NCBI GenBank assembly: GCA_028290945.1
Contig: JAQGIV010000161.1
Location: 1-44,155, forward strand
Direction: 5' to 3'
DNA: 44,155 bases
Source of the DNA: Phenylobacterium sp.
GTDB lineage: Bacteria; Pseudomonadota; Alphaproteobacteria; Caulobacterales; Caulobacteraceae
This document shows positions 34,588 to 42,816 of the stretch, piece by piece. The notes under the pieces are model-generated. The model saw only the letters and a list, made by a program, of their open reading frames with translations, searched no databases and was not told the origin of the DNA. Each line of letters begins with the position of its first letter. Position 1 is the stretch's first letter. The translations under genes and the position numbers were made by a program.

Positions 34588-34781
34588 CAACCTCTCGGGT
34601 CCTCGCCCACGAACACCAGCCGGATCACCTGGCCGTCGATCACCTGCTTGCCGGCGTTCTCGAAGTTCACCGTCACCTTGGCGCCGGCCACCGACTGCAC
34701 CTGGCCCAGCCCCCAGTCCGGCTGGGCCGGATGACGCACCAGGACGCCGGGCTCGAGGAACGGATCGAGATGTGCAGGCAT
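34587..34781 (-). CDS. DUF3553-family small protein
   Basis: 64 residues. GVLVRHPAQPDWGLGQVQSV and AGAKVTVNFENAGKQVID match the DUF3553 pattern: a short beta-rich domain resembling the RNA-polymerase-interacting CarD/CdnL-like fold in outline only. Translation is coupled to cysQ by a TGATG junction. It is divergent from chpT (66 bp). Function is unknown; gene pairing with chpT is known to me from Caulobacter relatives but was not verified here. Confidence 0.85.
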   Translation of the reverse strand: MPAHLDPFLEPGVLVRHPAQPDWGLGQVQSVAGAKVTVNFENAGKQVIDGQVIRLVFVGEDPRG

Positions 34782-34847
34782 CGCAGCGGCTCTCTTATGG
34801 GCGCGAGGGCGTTTTCCAAAGGCTCAAATCACCGCAAGGTCACGGCC

Positions 34848-35528
34848 ATGACGCAGACGCCGGCTTTCGACGACATCCCCGCGCCCGCCGAGCCCCCGGC
34901 GCTCCGCGCGGCCGAGCTCGCGGCCTATCTGGCGGCGCGCATGTGCCACGACTTCATCAGCCCGGCGAGCGCCATCGTCTCCGGCCTGGACCTGCTGGAG
35001 GATCCCTCGGCGCAGGACATGCGCGAGGAGGCCATGAGCCTGATCGCCGCCTCGGCCCGCAAGCTCTCCGACCTGCTGCAGTTCAGCCGCGTGGCCTTCG
35101 GGGCCTCGGCTTCGGCCGAGACCTTCGACGCCCGCGAGCTGGAGAAGCTGGCCCAGGGCGTGTTCACCCATATGCGCGCCGAGCTGGAATGGACCGTCGA
35201 GGCCGAGGCGCTGAACAAGCCGGCGGCGCGCGCCATCCTCAACCTCGCCCAGCTGGCCGGCGCGGCCCTGCCGACCGGCGGCGTGGCGCGGATCCGGGCG
35301 GTGCAGGAGGCTGGCGCCATCGCCATCGCCGCCGAGGCCACAGGGCCCCGCGCGCGGCTGCGGCCCGAGGTGCTGCGCGGCCTGCAGGGCGAGCCGCTGG
35401 GCGAGGGTCTCCATGGCCACTGGGTGCAGGCCTACTACCTGCACCTGTTCCTCACCGACGCGGGCGGCCGGGTGTTCGCCGACGTGGGCGAGGAAAAAGT
35501 GGTCTTCGCGGCCACGATCCCAAGCTGA
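34848..35528 (+). CDS. chpT: Histidine phosphotransferase ChpT
   Basis: 226 residues from the ATG at 34848. The dimerisation/phosphotransfer helix reads ELAAYLAARMCHDFISPASA, with acceptor His34 followed by Asp; IVSGLDLLEDP and KLSDLLQFSRVAFGA complete the helical hairpin, and the C-terminal part is a degenerate ATPase-like domain (LHGHWVQAYYLHLFLTDAGG). ChpT relays phosphate from the hybrid kinase CckA to CtrA and CpdR, controlling the cell cycle; it is essential in Caulobacter. It has no ATP-binding N/G boxes, as expected. This gene is the strongest Caulobacterales marker in the window. Confidence 0.93.
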   Translation: MTQTPAFDDIPAPAEPPALRAAELAAYLAARMCHDFISPASAIVSGLDLLEDPSAQDMREEAMSLIAASARKLSDLLQFSRVAFGASASAETFDARELEKLAQGVFTHMRAELEWTVEAEALNKPAARAILNLAQLAGAALPTGGVARIRAVQEAGAIAIAAEATGPRARLRPEVLRGLQGEPLGEGLHGHWVQAYYLHLFLTDAGGRVFADVGEEKVVFAATIPS

Positions 35529-35598
35529 TCCCCGCCTGAGATTGCGCCGCCGCACGGCCGGGGCCTAAGTTCGCCCTGGATTTGGTGGGGAGCTTTCC

Positions 35599-37713
35599 GT
35601 GCAGAGTTTGAAGATGCTGGGCCGCATGGCCCGATGGGCGGCGCTCGCCCTCGTGGCGGCCGGTCTGGGCGCGGACCCGGCGACCGGCGCGGCGGCCCGG
35701 CCGTTCACCGCCAAGGACCTGGCGACCCTGGATCGGGTGTCCGACCCGCAGCTGTCGCCGGACGGCCGCTACCTGGCCTATTCGGTGGGCGTCGTCGACT
35801 GGACCGGCAATCGGCTGAACGGGACCCTGTGGCTGGCCGACCGCAAGGCGCCCACACAGCCGCCCCGCCTGTTGCAGGTGTCCGTCAAGCCGGCCAGCCA
35901 GCCGCGCTGGTCGCCGGACGCGAGCCGGCTCTATTTCCTGTCCAACCGCGCGGGCAGCCAGCAGGTCTGGCGCACGGATGCGGAAGGCGCGACCGCGGTC
36001 CAGGTGACCAACCTGCCGCTCGATGTGCACAGCTATCGCCTCAGTCCCGACGGCCGCACCCTGGTCGTCGCGCTGAGCGTCTTCGCCGACTGCCCGACGC
36101 TGGCCTGCACCAAGGCCCGCCAGGACGCCCGCAAGGCCAATCAGGTCTCCGCCGTGACCTATGAGCACCTGCCGCTGTTCATCTGGGACGAGTGGCAGGC
36201 CGGCGAGCGGGCGCAGCTGTTCGCCATGAAGCTCGACGCCTCGGGCGCGGCGGCCGGTGAGCCCGTGCGGCTGATGGCCGGCTTCGACGCCGATGCGCCC
36301 GAGCGGCCGTTCGGCGGCGACGCGGACTTCGCGGTTTCCGATCGCGAGGTGATCTTCTCGGCGCTCGCGCCCGGCGGCGCGCAGGGCGTGGACGACCTTT
36401 ACGGCCTCTACAGCGCGCCGCTCGACGGCTCCGCGCCGCCCCGGCGGATCGGCCCCGCCGCCTCCGGCTCCTACGGCAAGCCCACCCTGTCGCCCGACGG
36501 CGGCCAACTCGCCTTCCTGGCGCAGAAGGGTCACGGCGGCGAAGACGTCCGCGCGGCGGTCATGGTCCGCGACCTGCGCACCGGCGCCGAGCATGAGGCC
36601 GACCCCGGCTTCGACCGCTCGGCCGGCAGCCTGGCCTGGTCGAGCGACGGCCGGACCCTCTACGCGGTGATGGGCGACCAGGGCTCCACCCGGCTGTTCG
36701 CCCTCGACCCCGCCGGGGGCCAGCCCCGGCCGCTGACGACAGGCGGCGACGTCGCCGGCGTCAGCGTGGCCCGCGACCGCATCGTCGCCGCCCGCGACGG
36801 CCTCGCCGGCCCGCCGCAGATCTTCGAGATCGGCCCGCGCGGCGAGCGTCCGCTGACCGCCCACAACGCCGCCCGCCTGGCCGACTTCGCCTTCTCCAAG
36901 CCCGAGCAGTTCAGCTTCAAGGGCTGGAACGGCGAGACCGTGATGGCCTATGTCCTGCCGCCGCAGGGCTACCAGCCGGGTCGCAAATACCCCGTCGCCT
37001 TCCTGATCCACGGCGGCCCGCACGGCTCGTTCGGCGATGCGTGGAGCACCCGCTGGAACCCGCAGGTCTGGGCCGGCATGGGCTACGCCGTGGTGATGGT
37101 CGATTTCCACGGCTCCGCCGGCTACGGCGAGGCCTTCGCCCACGCGATCGTCGGCCACTGGGGCGACCGGCCGCTGGAGGATCTGCAGAAGGGCTGGGCC
37201 GCGGCGCTGGCCAGATACCCCTACCTCGACGGCGATCGCGCCTGCGCGCTCGGCGGCTCCTACGGGGGTTACATGGTGGCCTGGATCGCCGGCGCCTGGA
37301 ACGCGCCCTGGAAGTGCCTGGTCGACCACGATGGCGTCTTCGAGACCCGCACCATGGCGCTGACCACCGACATCCCCGGCTTCTCCGAATACGAGACCGA
37401 GGGCCTGTCCTGGGAGAAGGGCGAGGCCTACGAGCGGTTCAATCCGCTGAACAAGGTCGCCGCCTGGAAGACGCCGATCCTGGTCATCCACGGCGGCAAG
37501 GACCTGCGCGTGCCGCTGGGCCAGGGCCTGGCCGCCTTCACCGCCGCCCAGCGCCGCAACATCCCCTCGAAGCTGGTCTACTATCCGGACGAGAACCATT
37601 GGGTGCTGAAGCCGCAGAACTCGGTGGAATGGTACCGCAACGTCGAGGACTGGATGCGCCGCTGGATCGGGCCGGAAACGGCGTCCGCGGCCGGTTCCGC
37701 TACCGCTCCTTAA
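35599..37713 (+). CDS. S9-family dipeptidyl-peptidase-like, secreted
   Basis: 704 residues from a GTG at 35599 (GGGGAG upstream), with an export signal (WAALALVAAGLGADPATGAA). A propeller part (VSDPQLSPDGRYLAYSVG, QPRWSPDASRLYFLSNRAGS, PTLSPDGGQLAFLAQKGHGG) is followed by the alpha/beta-hydrolase domain: Ser in GGSYGGYMVAWIAG, Asp in LVIHGGKDLRVPLGQ, His in YYPDENHWVLKP, with LIHGGPHGSFGDAWSTRWNP as oxyanion segment. It probably cleaves dipeptides from peptide N-termini in the periplasm. It sits between chpT and the CheY/CheR pair, an interruption relative to the order I know from Caulobacter. Confidence 0.92.
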   Translation: MQSLKMLGRMARWAALALVAAGLGADPATGAAARPFTAKDLATLDRVSDPQLSPDGRYLAYSVGVVDWTGNRLNGTLWLADRKAPTQPPRLLQVSVKPASQPRWSPDASRLYFLSNRAGSQQVWRTDAEGATAVQVTNLPLDVHSYRLSPDGRTLVVALSVFADCPTLACTKARQDARKANQVSAVTYEHLPLFIWDEWQAGERAQLFAMKLDASGAAAGEPVRLMAGFDADAPERPFGGDADFAVSDREVIFSALAPGGAQGVDDLYGLYSAPLDGSAPPRRIGPAASGSYGKPTLSPDGGQLAFLAQKGHGGEDVRAAVMVRDLRTGAEHEADPGFDRSAGSLAWSSDGRTLYAVMGDQGSTRLFALDPAGGQPRPLTTGGDVAGVSVARDRIVAARDGLAGPPQIFEIGPRGERPLTAHNAARLADFAFSKPEQFSFKGWNGETVMAYVLPPQGYQPGRKYPVAFLIHGGPHGSFGDAWSTRWNPQVWAGMGYAVVMVDFHGSAGYGEAFAHAIVGHWGDRPLEDLQKGWAAALARYPYLDGDRACALGGSYGGYMVAWIAGAWNAPWKCLVDHDGVFETRTMALTTDIPGFSEYETEGLSWEKGEAYERFNPLNKVAAWKTPILVIHGGKDLRVPLGQGLAAFTAAQRRNIPSKLVYYPDENHWVLKPQNSVEWYRNVEDWMRRWIGPETASAAGSATAP

Positions 37714-37757
37714 CCAAACCGGGCGGACAAAGGCGCGGGGGAGAGGAGCCTTCGCAC

Positions 37758-38123
37758 TTGAAGACCTGCCTGGTCGTCGACGACAGCCGCGTGATCCGCA
37801 AGGTCGCGCGCCGCATCCTGGAGGACCTGGGCTTCCAGGTCGCCGAGGCCGGCGACGGCGCCGACGCGCTCGCCTTCTGCCGCTCCACCATGCCCGAGGC
37901 CATCCTGCTCGACTGGCACATGCCGGTGATGGCCGGGCCGGAGTTCCTGAAGCGCCTGCGGCTGGAGCCCGGCGGCGAGGAGCCGCGGGTGATCTTCTGC
38001 TCCGGCGAAACCCAGGTTGAACGTATTCGAGAGGTGCTTGAGTCCGGCGCCGACGAATTCATCATGAAGCCCTTCGACGCCGAGATCATGGTCGGCAAGC
38101 TCTGCGCCGCAGGCCTCGCATGA
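37758..38123 (+). CDS. CheY-like single-domain response regulator
   Basis: 121 residues from a TTG at 37758, with GAGAGGAG about nine bases upstream; no ATG fits. CLVVDDSRVIRKVARRILED has the acidic pair, ILLDWHMPVMAGPEFL the acceptor Asp (about residue 52), and FIMKPFDAEIMVGK the conserved Lys-Pro. There is no output domain. Its stop overlaps the start of the cheR gene (ATGA), so the two are co-translated. In Caulobacter an equivalent CheY/CheR pair lies between chpT and phyK. Confidence 0.92.
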   Translation: MKTCLVVDDSRVIRKVARRILEDLGFQVAEAGDGADALAFCRSTMPEAILLDWHMPVMAGPEFLKRLRLEPGGEEPRVIFCSGETQVERIREVLESGADEFIMKPFDAEIMVGKLCAAGLA

Positions 38124-38920
38124 CGCCGCGCGAGCGCGACTATGTGGCGGGGCTGTGCGCCACCCTGGCCGGCCTCAACGTCGAGACCGAGCGCGGCTAC
38201 CTGCTGGAGACCCGGCTGGGCGCCCTGGCGCGCCGGGAAGGCTACGGCTCGGTGTCCGAACTGGCCCGCGCCGTGCGCGACCGTGGCGAGGAGCGGCTGA
38301 TCTGGGCGGTGGTCGAGGCCATGGCCCCGGCGCAGACCGCCTTCTTCCGCGATCCCGAGGTGTTCGCCAGGATCGGCGACGAGCTGGAGGCGCTGGCGGC
38401 GCGCGGGACCGTGCGGGTGTGGAGCGCGGCCTGTGGCTCCGGCCAGGAGATCTATTCCATAGCCATGCTGCTGGAGGAGCGCGGCGTGGACGGCGTCGAA
38501 CTGTTCGCCTCCGATATCGCCGAGCGCCTGCTCGAGAAGGCCCGCACCGGCCTCTACAATCCCTTCGAGGCGCAGCAGGGCCTGTCGGCGCGCCGCCTGG
38601 TGCGCCACTTCGCCAACAGCGACGACAGCTTCATCCTCGATCCGGAGATCCGCCGGCAGGTGAAGTGGCGGCGGCTGAACCTGATGGACGCGGCGCCGGG
38701 CGTCGGCAGCTTCGACCTGATCCTCTGCCGCCATGTGCTGGGCTCGCTGCTGCCGCAGGCCCGCGACCGGGTGATCGCCAACCTCAGCGTGGCGCTGCGG
38801 CCGGGCGGGCGGCTGGTGCTGGGCGTCAAGGAGACGCTCTCCGGCGCCAGCGGCCTCGTGCCGGTCCCGGGCGCGCCGGGGGTGTTCGAGGTCCCCGTCG
38901 GGGTCCGCGCCGCGGCCTGA
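38120..38920 (+). CDS. cheR: CheR-type protein-glutamate methyltransferase
   Basis: 266 residues. An N-terminal helical domain (LCATLAGLNVETERGYLLET, RLGALARREGYG) is followed by MAPAQTAFFRDPEVFARIGD, the CheR FFRD motif. The SAM site is RVWSAACGSGQEIYSIAMLL, then LFASDIAERLLEKARTGLYN and FDLILCRHVLGSLLPQARDR. It would methylate glutamates of chemoreceptors, but no receptor, CheA or CheB gene is in the window, so its target is unclear. A terminator-like hairpin follows. Confidence 0.94.
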   Translation: MTPRERDYVAGLCATLAGLNVETERGYLLETRLGALARREGYGSVSELARAVRDRGEERLIWAVVEAMAPAQTAFFRDPEVFARIGDELEALAARGTVRVWSAACGSGQEIYSIAMLLEERGVDGVELFASDIAERLLEKARTGLYNPFEAQQGLSARRLVRHFANSDDSFILDPEIRRQVKWRRLNLMDAAPGVGSFDLILCRHVLGSLLPQARDRVIANLSVALRPGGRLVLGVKETLSGASGLVPVPGAPGVFEVPVGVRAAA

Positions 38921-38932
38921 GGGCCGGCATAG

Positions 38933-38960
38933 AAAAACCCCGCCGTCGGAACGGCGGGGT
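38933..38960 (-). terminator. Terminator downstream of the entericidin gene
   Basis: Stem ACCCCGCCGT/ACGGCGGGGT with loop TTCC or CGGA. On the minus strand it is followed by TTTTT, so it primarily ends the entericidin transcript 25 bp before it and may also stop cheR. Confidence 0.85.
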
Positions 38961-38984
38961 CTCTCCAATACCGAGCTGGTGGAC

Positions 38985-39122
38985 TTAGTGCTTCGCGTCG
39001 GCGGCCGTTTGGGAAACGGCTTGGCCCGCCGCGGAGACGTCCTTGCCGGCGCCCTGCACGGTGTTGCAGGCGGCCATGCCGAGGCTGACGGCGATCGCCG
39101 CCAGGACCACGAGTTTACGCAT
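38985..39122 (-). CDS. Entericidin A/B-family small lipoprotein
   Basis: 45 residues from the ATG at 39120-39122 (GGAGAA upstream), shorter than most gene callers report. MRKLVVLAAIAVSLGMAAC is a lipoprotein signal with lipidated Cys19, followed by NTVQGAGKDVSAAGQAVSQT, the entericidin motif, and a polar tail ending in DAKH. Entericidins are small envelope lipoproteins linked to stress and stationary phase. A perfect EcfG-type promoter lies 37-62 bp upstream inside the 3' end of phyK, and a terminator follows. Confidence 0.88.
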   Translation of the reverse strand: MRKLVVLAAIAVSLGMAACNTVQGAGKDVSAAGQAVSQTAADAKH

Positions 39123-39158
39123 TGGGATTCTCCGGAGTTTTGCGAGTCGCCCTCACCC

Positions 39159-39184
39159 AACGGCTCATGCTGCCGCTTGGTTCC
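39159..39184 (-). promoter_or_regulatory. EcfG/SigT-type promoter for the entericidin gene
   Basis: On the minus strand: GGAAC (39184-39180), 17 bp, CGTT (39162-39159), a perfect match to the alphaproteobacterial GSR consensus. It lies across the last codons of phyK and its stop. Confidence 0.85.
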
Positions 39185-40889
39185 CGTCGCCGTGCTCCGG
39201 CCGCTCCGGCTGGGCGCCCGGATTTGGGAACACCAGCCGCGCGGTGATGCCGCCCGAGGCGTTGCGGACCAGCTCGGCCTGGCCGCGCAGCTGGCGGGCG
39301 AAAGCGGCCATCAGGGTGCGTCCGACGCCGGAGGAGACCAGCGCGTCGTCCGGCGCGGTTCCGTCGTCGCTGATCTCCAGCTCGGCCTCCTCGCCGCGCA
39401 CCGTGAAGGTCACCGTCAGCTTGCCGCCGCGCTCGCGGAAGGCGTGCTTCTGGGCGTTGGTGATCGCCTCGACCGCGAACAGCGCCAGCGGCGCCAGCCG
39501 GTCCGGATCGATGACCAGGGCGTCCACCGCCAGCACCGTCTCCACCGCCGGCCCGTGCAGCATCTCGCCGGCCACCAGCTGGGCGGTCAGCTCCTCCAGG
39601 AATGGCCGCAGGTCGACGCGCTTCAGGTCGGGGCCCTGGTAGAGCGCGCGGTAGATCAAGGCCAGCGCGGTGATTCGCTGGCGGGTGTCCGACATGGCCG
39701 CCCGCGCCGCCGGGTCGGTGAGCGAGCGCTGCTGCATGTTGAGCAGGGACGAGATGACCTGCAGGTTGTTCTTCACCCGGTGGTGGATCTCGCGCATCAG
39801 CGCGTCCTTCTGGGCCAGCGAATCCCGCAGCGAGGCGTCGCGCCCGACGATGGCGTCGGCCATGTCCTCCAGGGTCTCGGCCAGCTCGCGGATCTCCGGC
39901 GGCATCTGGTCGGCCTGCACGGGCCGCACCGTCAGGCGGCCCCGCGCGTAGAGCGCCGCGATCCGCTGCAGGTAGGCGATCCAGCGGATCACCACGCGGT
40001 CGGTGACGATGGTCACCGCGGCCAGAGCCAAGGCAAAGGTCAGCAGCGGGAAGAGGATGCCCGATAGCGGGTTCAGCCAGGCCCAGGAGAGGATCCCCGG
40101 CGAGCGGGCCGAGAGCACCACATAGACCGTCTCGCCGACCACCGGGGCGGCCGAGAACACCCGCCGCTGGCCGGCCGCGTCGCGGTCATACCAGACGTAG
40201 GAGCCCTGCGCCCTTGTGCGCGCCCGCAGGTCGGCCGGCAGCTGGGCGGTGAAGGCCCTGGGATCGGTCTCGGTGATGTAGCGCCCGGCGGCGTCGGCCA
40301 GCGCCACCTCCGAATGGGCGGGCAGGATCGGGTCGCTGACCGAGGGCTCCAGGCTGTTCAGCCGGATCACCGCCACGAAGGCCCCGTCGAAGCGGCCGTC
40401 CGGCGCGGCGGCGCGCACCGCGGTCAGCACCGCCGGCTCCTGGATGTAGGGCGATCCGGGATCGCGGGTGATCACCAGGGGTTGGCCGGCGGCGAGCTGC
40501 TGGAACCACGGCCGCGTCGTCCGCCCCGGGTCGGCCGGCACGTCGCCGGCCGCGCAGGCCACGCGCCCGCGGCTGTCGAAGCGGATCAGGTTGGCGTAGC
40601 CGGGGATGCGCTGGGTCACCTCGGCCAGCCGCTGGGCGCACTGGAAGCCCACCGAGCCCGGGGCCAGGGTCTGCAGCAGGATGTCGGCGGCTTCCATCCG
40701 CGCCCGCGCCGTGGCCGCGCTGCGCTCGGCGGCGAAGCCCAGGTCGTGCTGCAGATTGGCCCGCTCGCGGCTGAAGGCGATCGCCGACTGCAGGATGCCG
40801 AGCAGCAGCACCGGCAGCAACGCGGCTGCCAGGGCCACCGTCAAGCGGACCCGGATCGTGCTCAAGGATGCCCAGGGCAGGCCGGCCAT
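39165..40889 (-). CDS. phyK: PhyK-like sensor histidine kinase (HisKA_2) of the general stress response
   Basis: 574 residues. TM1 lies at about 17-37 (TVALAAALLPVLLLGILQSA), a periplasmic sensor domain at about 40-265 with two Cys (84 and 112), and TM2 at about 275-297. A HAMP-like linker leads to the HisKA_2 box EIHHRVKNNLQVISSLLNMQ with acceptor His370, then a degenerate HATPase (FAVEAITNAQKHAFRERGGK, LEISDDGTAPDD, SSGVGRTLMAAFARQLRGQA). In Caulobacter PhyK phosphorylates PhyR under oxidative and osmotic stress and a periplasmic Cys is important; which Cys here corresponds is not decided. Start lies 19 bp after the sigT stop. Confidence 0.92.
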   Translation of the reverse strand: MAGLPWASLSTIRVRLTVALAAALLPVLLLGILQSAIAFSRERANLQHDLGFAAERSAATARARMEAADILLQTLAPGSVGFQCAQRLAEVTQRIPGYANLIRFDSRGRVACAAGDVPADPGRTTRPWFQQLAAGQPLVITRDPGSPYIQEPAVLTAVRAAAPDGRFDGAFVAVIRLNSLEPSVSDPILPAHSEVALADAAGRYITETDPRAFTAQLPADLRARTRAQGSYVWYDRDAAGQRRVFSAAPVVGETVYVVLSARSPGILSWAWLNPLSGILFPLLTFALALAAVTIVTDRVVIRWIAYLQRIAALYARGRLTVRPVQADQMPPEIRELAETLEDMADAIVGRDASLRDSLAQKDALMREIHHRVKNNLQVISSLLNMQQRSLTDPAARAAMSDTRQRITALALIYRALYQGPDLKRVDLRPFLEELTAQLVAGEMLHGPAVETVLAVDALVIDPDRLAPLALFAVEAITNAQKHAFRERGGKLTVTFTVRGEEAELEISDDGTAPDDALVSSGVGRTLMAAFARQLRGQAELVRNASGGITARLVFPNPGAQPERPEHGDGNQAAA

Positions 40890-40908
40890 TGCGAGCCTGT
40901 ATCCGTCC

Positions 40909-41514
40909 TCAACGAACGGTGCTTAGCCGCTCCGCATCGGCGAGGATAGAGCGCATCGCCTCGCTCGCCGGCTCCCCGTCGCGGTCGTAGTTGCCGCCCT
41001 CGAGGATGGCGTGCAGCGCCCGGCGCGCCCGGCTGACCCGGCTCTTCACCGTGCCCACCGCGCAACCGCAGATCTCGGCCGCCTCCTCGTAGGCGAAGCC
41101 GCCGGCCCCCACCAGGATCAGCGCCTCGCGCTGTTCCGGCGGCAGCATGGCCAGGCCCTGGCGCAGCTCGTCCAGCGCCACCGGCGCCTCCGGATCGTCC
41201 ACCGCCACCAGGGTCCGCTCGGCGGCCTCCTGGTCGAGCTGGCTCTGGCGCCAGGAGCGGCGCTTCTCGGAATAGAACTGGTTGCGCAGGATCATGAAGG
41301 TCCAGGCCTTCATGTTGGTGCCCATCTGGAAGCTGGCGCGGGCGTCCCAGGCCTTCATCATGGCGTCCTGCGCCAGGTCGTCGGCCGCGGCGGGATCGCC
41401 GCACAGGGTGCGGGCGAAGGCGCGCAGGTGCGGGATCAGCTGGACGAGCTCGCGTTTGAACGCCTCGTCGTCGGCCGCGCTGGGCGTGGGCCTCGGCTGC
41501 CTCTCGCCACTCAT
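40909..41514 (-). CDS. sigT: EcfG-family sigma factor (SigT), general stress response
   Basis: 201 residues. Region 2 is LIPHLRAFARTLCGDPAAAD, DLAQDAMMKAWDARASFQMG and NMKAWTFMILRNQFYSEKRR. Region 4 is LPPEQREALILVGAGGFAYE with EEAAEICGCAVGTVKSRVSR. This is the EcfG (ECF15) group that reads GGAAC-N16/17-CGTT promoters, five of which occur close by. Under non-stress conditions NepR holds it inactive. Its ATG overlaps the nepR stop by 4 bp, so sigma and anti-sigma are made together. Confidence 0.96.
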   Translation of the reverse strand: MSGERQPRPTPSAADDEAFKRELVQLIPHLRAFARTLCGDPAAADDLAQDAMMKAWDARASFQMGTNMKAWTFMILRNQFYSEKRRSWRQSQLDQEAAERTLVAVDDPEAPVALDELRQGLAMLPPEQREALILVGAGGFAYEEAAEICGCAVGTVKSRVSRARRALHAILEGGNYDRDGEPASEAMRSILADAERLSTVR

Positions 41515-41702
41515 CCGCCCTTCTCCGAAGAGCGGCTGTCGGCGCGGCGCAGGATGTCCAGGAACTCGTCCGGGACATCTTCATTGACCACTTGGTCGAA
41601 CATCTGGCGCAGGCGCACGCCGATCGCCTGCTGACGCAGGCGGGCTTCGTCCAGGGCGGCGGACGACTTGCGTCGTTCGCTAGGAGGCCGTTGTTCTATC
41701 AT
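41511..41702 (-). CDS. nepR: NepR anti-sigma factor
   Basis: 63 residues from the ATG at 41700-41702. The core IGVRLRQMFDQVVNEDVPDE, continuing FLDILRR, matches the two-helix NepR signature (VPDxFLDLL), flanked by disordered basic and Ser-rich ends. NepR binds EcfG until phosphorylated PhyR titrates it. The start has no strong ribosome-binding site; a longer frame upstream is open but lacks a better start. First gene of nepR-sigT-phyK, with about 100 bp of leader from the EcfG promoter at 41813. Confidence 0.92.
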   Translation of the reverse strand: MIEQRPPSERRKSSAALDEARLRQQAIGVRLRQMFDQVVNEDVPDEFLDILRRADSRSSEKGG

Positions 41703-41812
41703 GCTTTCGGCGTGCCGCTCTCGCGGCGGCCGCCCCCTCTTGGCAGTCTTGTCGTCGTTCAACGCCCCGACTCCGCACCCGGTTCCCGCAGACCGCCGGG
41801 CAAGATGCGAAA

Positions 41813-41838
41813 AACGGCGGGAAATTGGAACAAGTTCC
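41813..41838 (-). promoter_or_regulatory. EcfG-type promoter for nepR-sigT-phyK
   Basis: Minus strand: GGAAC (41838-41834), 17 bp, CGTT (41816-41813). It makes sigT autoregulated. Its -35 shares the palindrome GGAACAAGTTCC with the phyR promoter. Confidence 0.87.
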
Positions 41839-41851
41839 CTCCAGTGACGTT
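41827..41851 (+). promoter_or_regulatory. EcfG-type promoter for phyR
   Basis: Plus strand: GGAAC (41827-41831), 16 bp, CGTT (41848-41851). The predicted start of RNA is about 70 bp before the phyR start codon. It overlaps the oppositely directed nepR promoter. Confidence 0.87.
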
Positions 41852-41927
41852 TTTGATCCATTATGGGGCCGCGGAGGGGGAGACCTTTTCGCATGGCCGC
41901 CACGCTCTGCCAGGGAGGGGTCATCCT

Positions 41928-42728
41928 TTGAGTCTGCTCGCTCGACTCGCACCGCATCTGCCCTATGTGCGCCGGTACGCCCGCGCGCTCACCGGGGACC
42001 AGACCACCGGTGACCACTATGTCCGCGTGGCCCTCGAGGCGCTGGCCGCCGGGGAACGCGTGCTCGATGCCAGCCTGACGCCGCGCGTGGCGCTCTATCA
42101 CGTGTTCCACGCCATCTGGTGCTCCTCCGGCGCCCAGCTGGAGGGGCCGGCGGACGAGGACATGGCCACCGACGACACCACGCGCCGGCTGATGCGCATC
42201 GCTCCGCGCTCGCGCCAGGCGTTCCTGCTCACCGCCCTCGAGGGCTTCACGCCCTCCGAAGCGGCGCAGATCCTCGGTTCCGACTTCTCCGAGGTGGAGC
42301 GGCTGATCTCCGAGGCCCAGACCGAGATCGACGCGGAACTGGCCACCGACGTGCTGATCATCGAGGACGAGCCGGTGATCGCCGCCGATATCGAGGCGCT
42401 GGTGAGGGAGCTCGGCCACTCCGTGGTCGACATCGCCGCCACCCGCACCGAAGCCATCGACGCCGTGGCCCGCAAGACCCCGGGCCTGGTGCTGGCCGAC
42501 ATCCAGCTGGCCGACGGCTCCTCGGGCATCGATGCGGTGAAGGACATCCTGGCCCGTTTCGACGTGCCGGTGATCTTCATCACCGCCTTCCCCGAGCGGC
42601 TGCTGACCGGCGAGCGGCCGGAGCCCACCTTCCTGATCACCAAGCCCTTCCAGCCGGAGACGGTGAAGGCGGCGATCGGCCAGGCGCTGTTCTTCCATCC
42701 GCGGAAGGCGTCGCGCCAGGCCGCCTGA
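41928..42728 (+). CDS. phyR: PhyR anti-anti-sigma response regulator
   Basis: 266 residues from a TTG at 41928 with GGGAGGGG seven bases upstream, giving the canonical PhyR length; the frame is open further upstream but begins before the promoter. Residues 1-135 form the sigma-like domain (LAPHLPYVRRYARALTGDQT, RSRQAFLLTALEGFTPSEAA). Residues 140-255 form the receiver: VLIIEDEPVIAADIEALVRE, acceptor Asp191 in GLVLADIQLADGSSG, and VIFITAFPERLLTGE with ITKPF, the FAT-GUY type. Phosphorylation opens the protein so that the sigma-like domain binds NepR and frees EcfG. Confidence 0.96.
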   Translation: MSLLARLAPHLPYVRRYARALTGDQTTGDHYVRVALEALAAGERVLDASLTPRVALYHVFHAIWCSSGAQLEGPADEDMATDDTTRRLMRIAPRSRQAFLLTALEGFTPSEAAQILGSDFSEVERLISEAQTEIDAELATDVLIIEDEPVIAADIEALVRELGHSVVDIAATRTEAIDAVARKTPGLVLADIQLADGSSGIDAVKDILARFDVPVIFITAFPERLLTGERPEPTFLITKPFQPETVKAAIGQALFFHPRKASRQAA

Positions 42729-42729
42729 C

Positions 42730-42755
42730 GGAACGGGCGCCGGTCCGCCCACGTT
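42730..42755 (+). promoter_or_regulatory. EcfG-type promoter for the DUF1328 gene
   Basis: GGAAC (42730-42734), 17 bp, CGTT (42752-42755), starting one base after the phyR stop codon. About 60 bp to the start codon. Confidence 0.87.
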
Positions 42756-42816
42756 GATCTCCAGGAGGGGCGTCGCCATCCGCGGCGCCCTTTCTGGTTT
42801 CTGAGGAGCGATGCCG

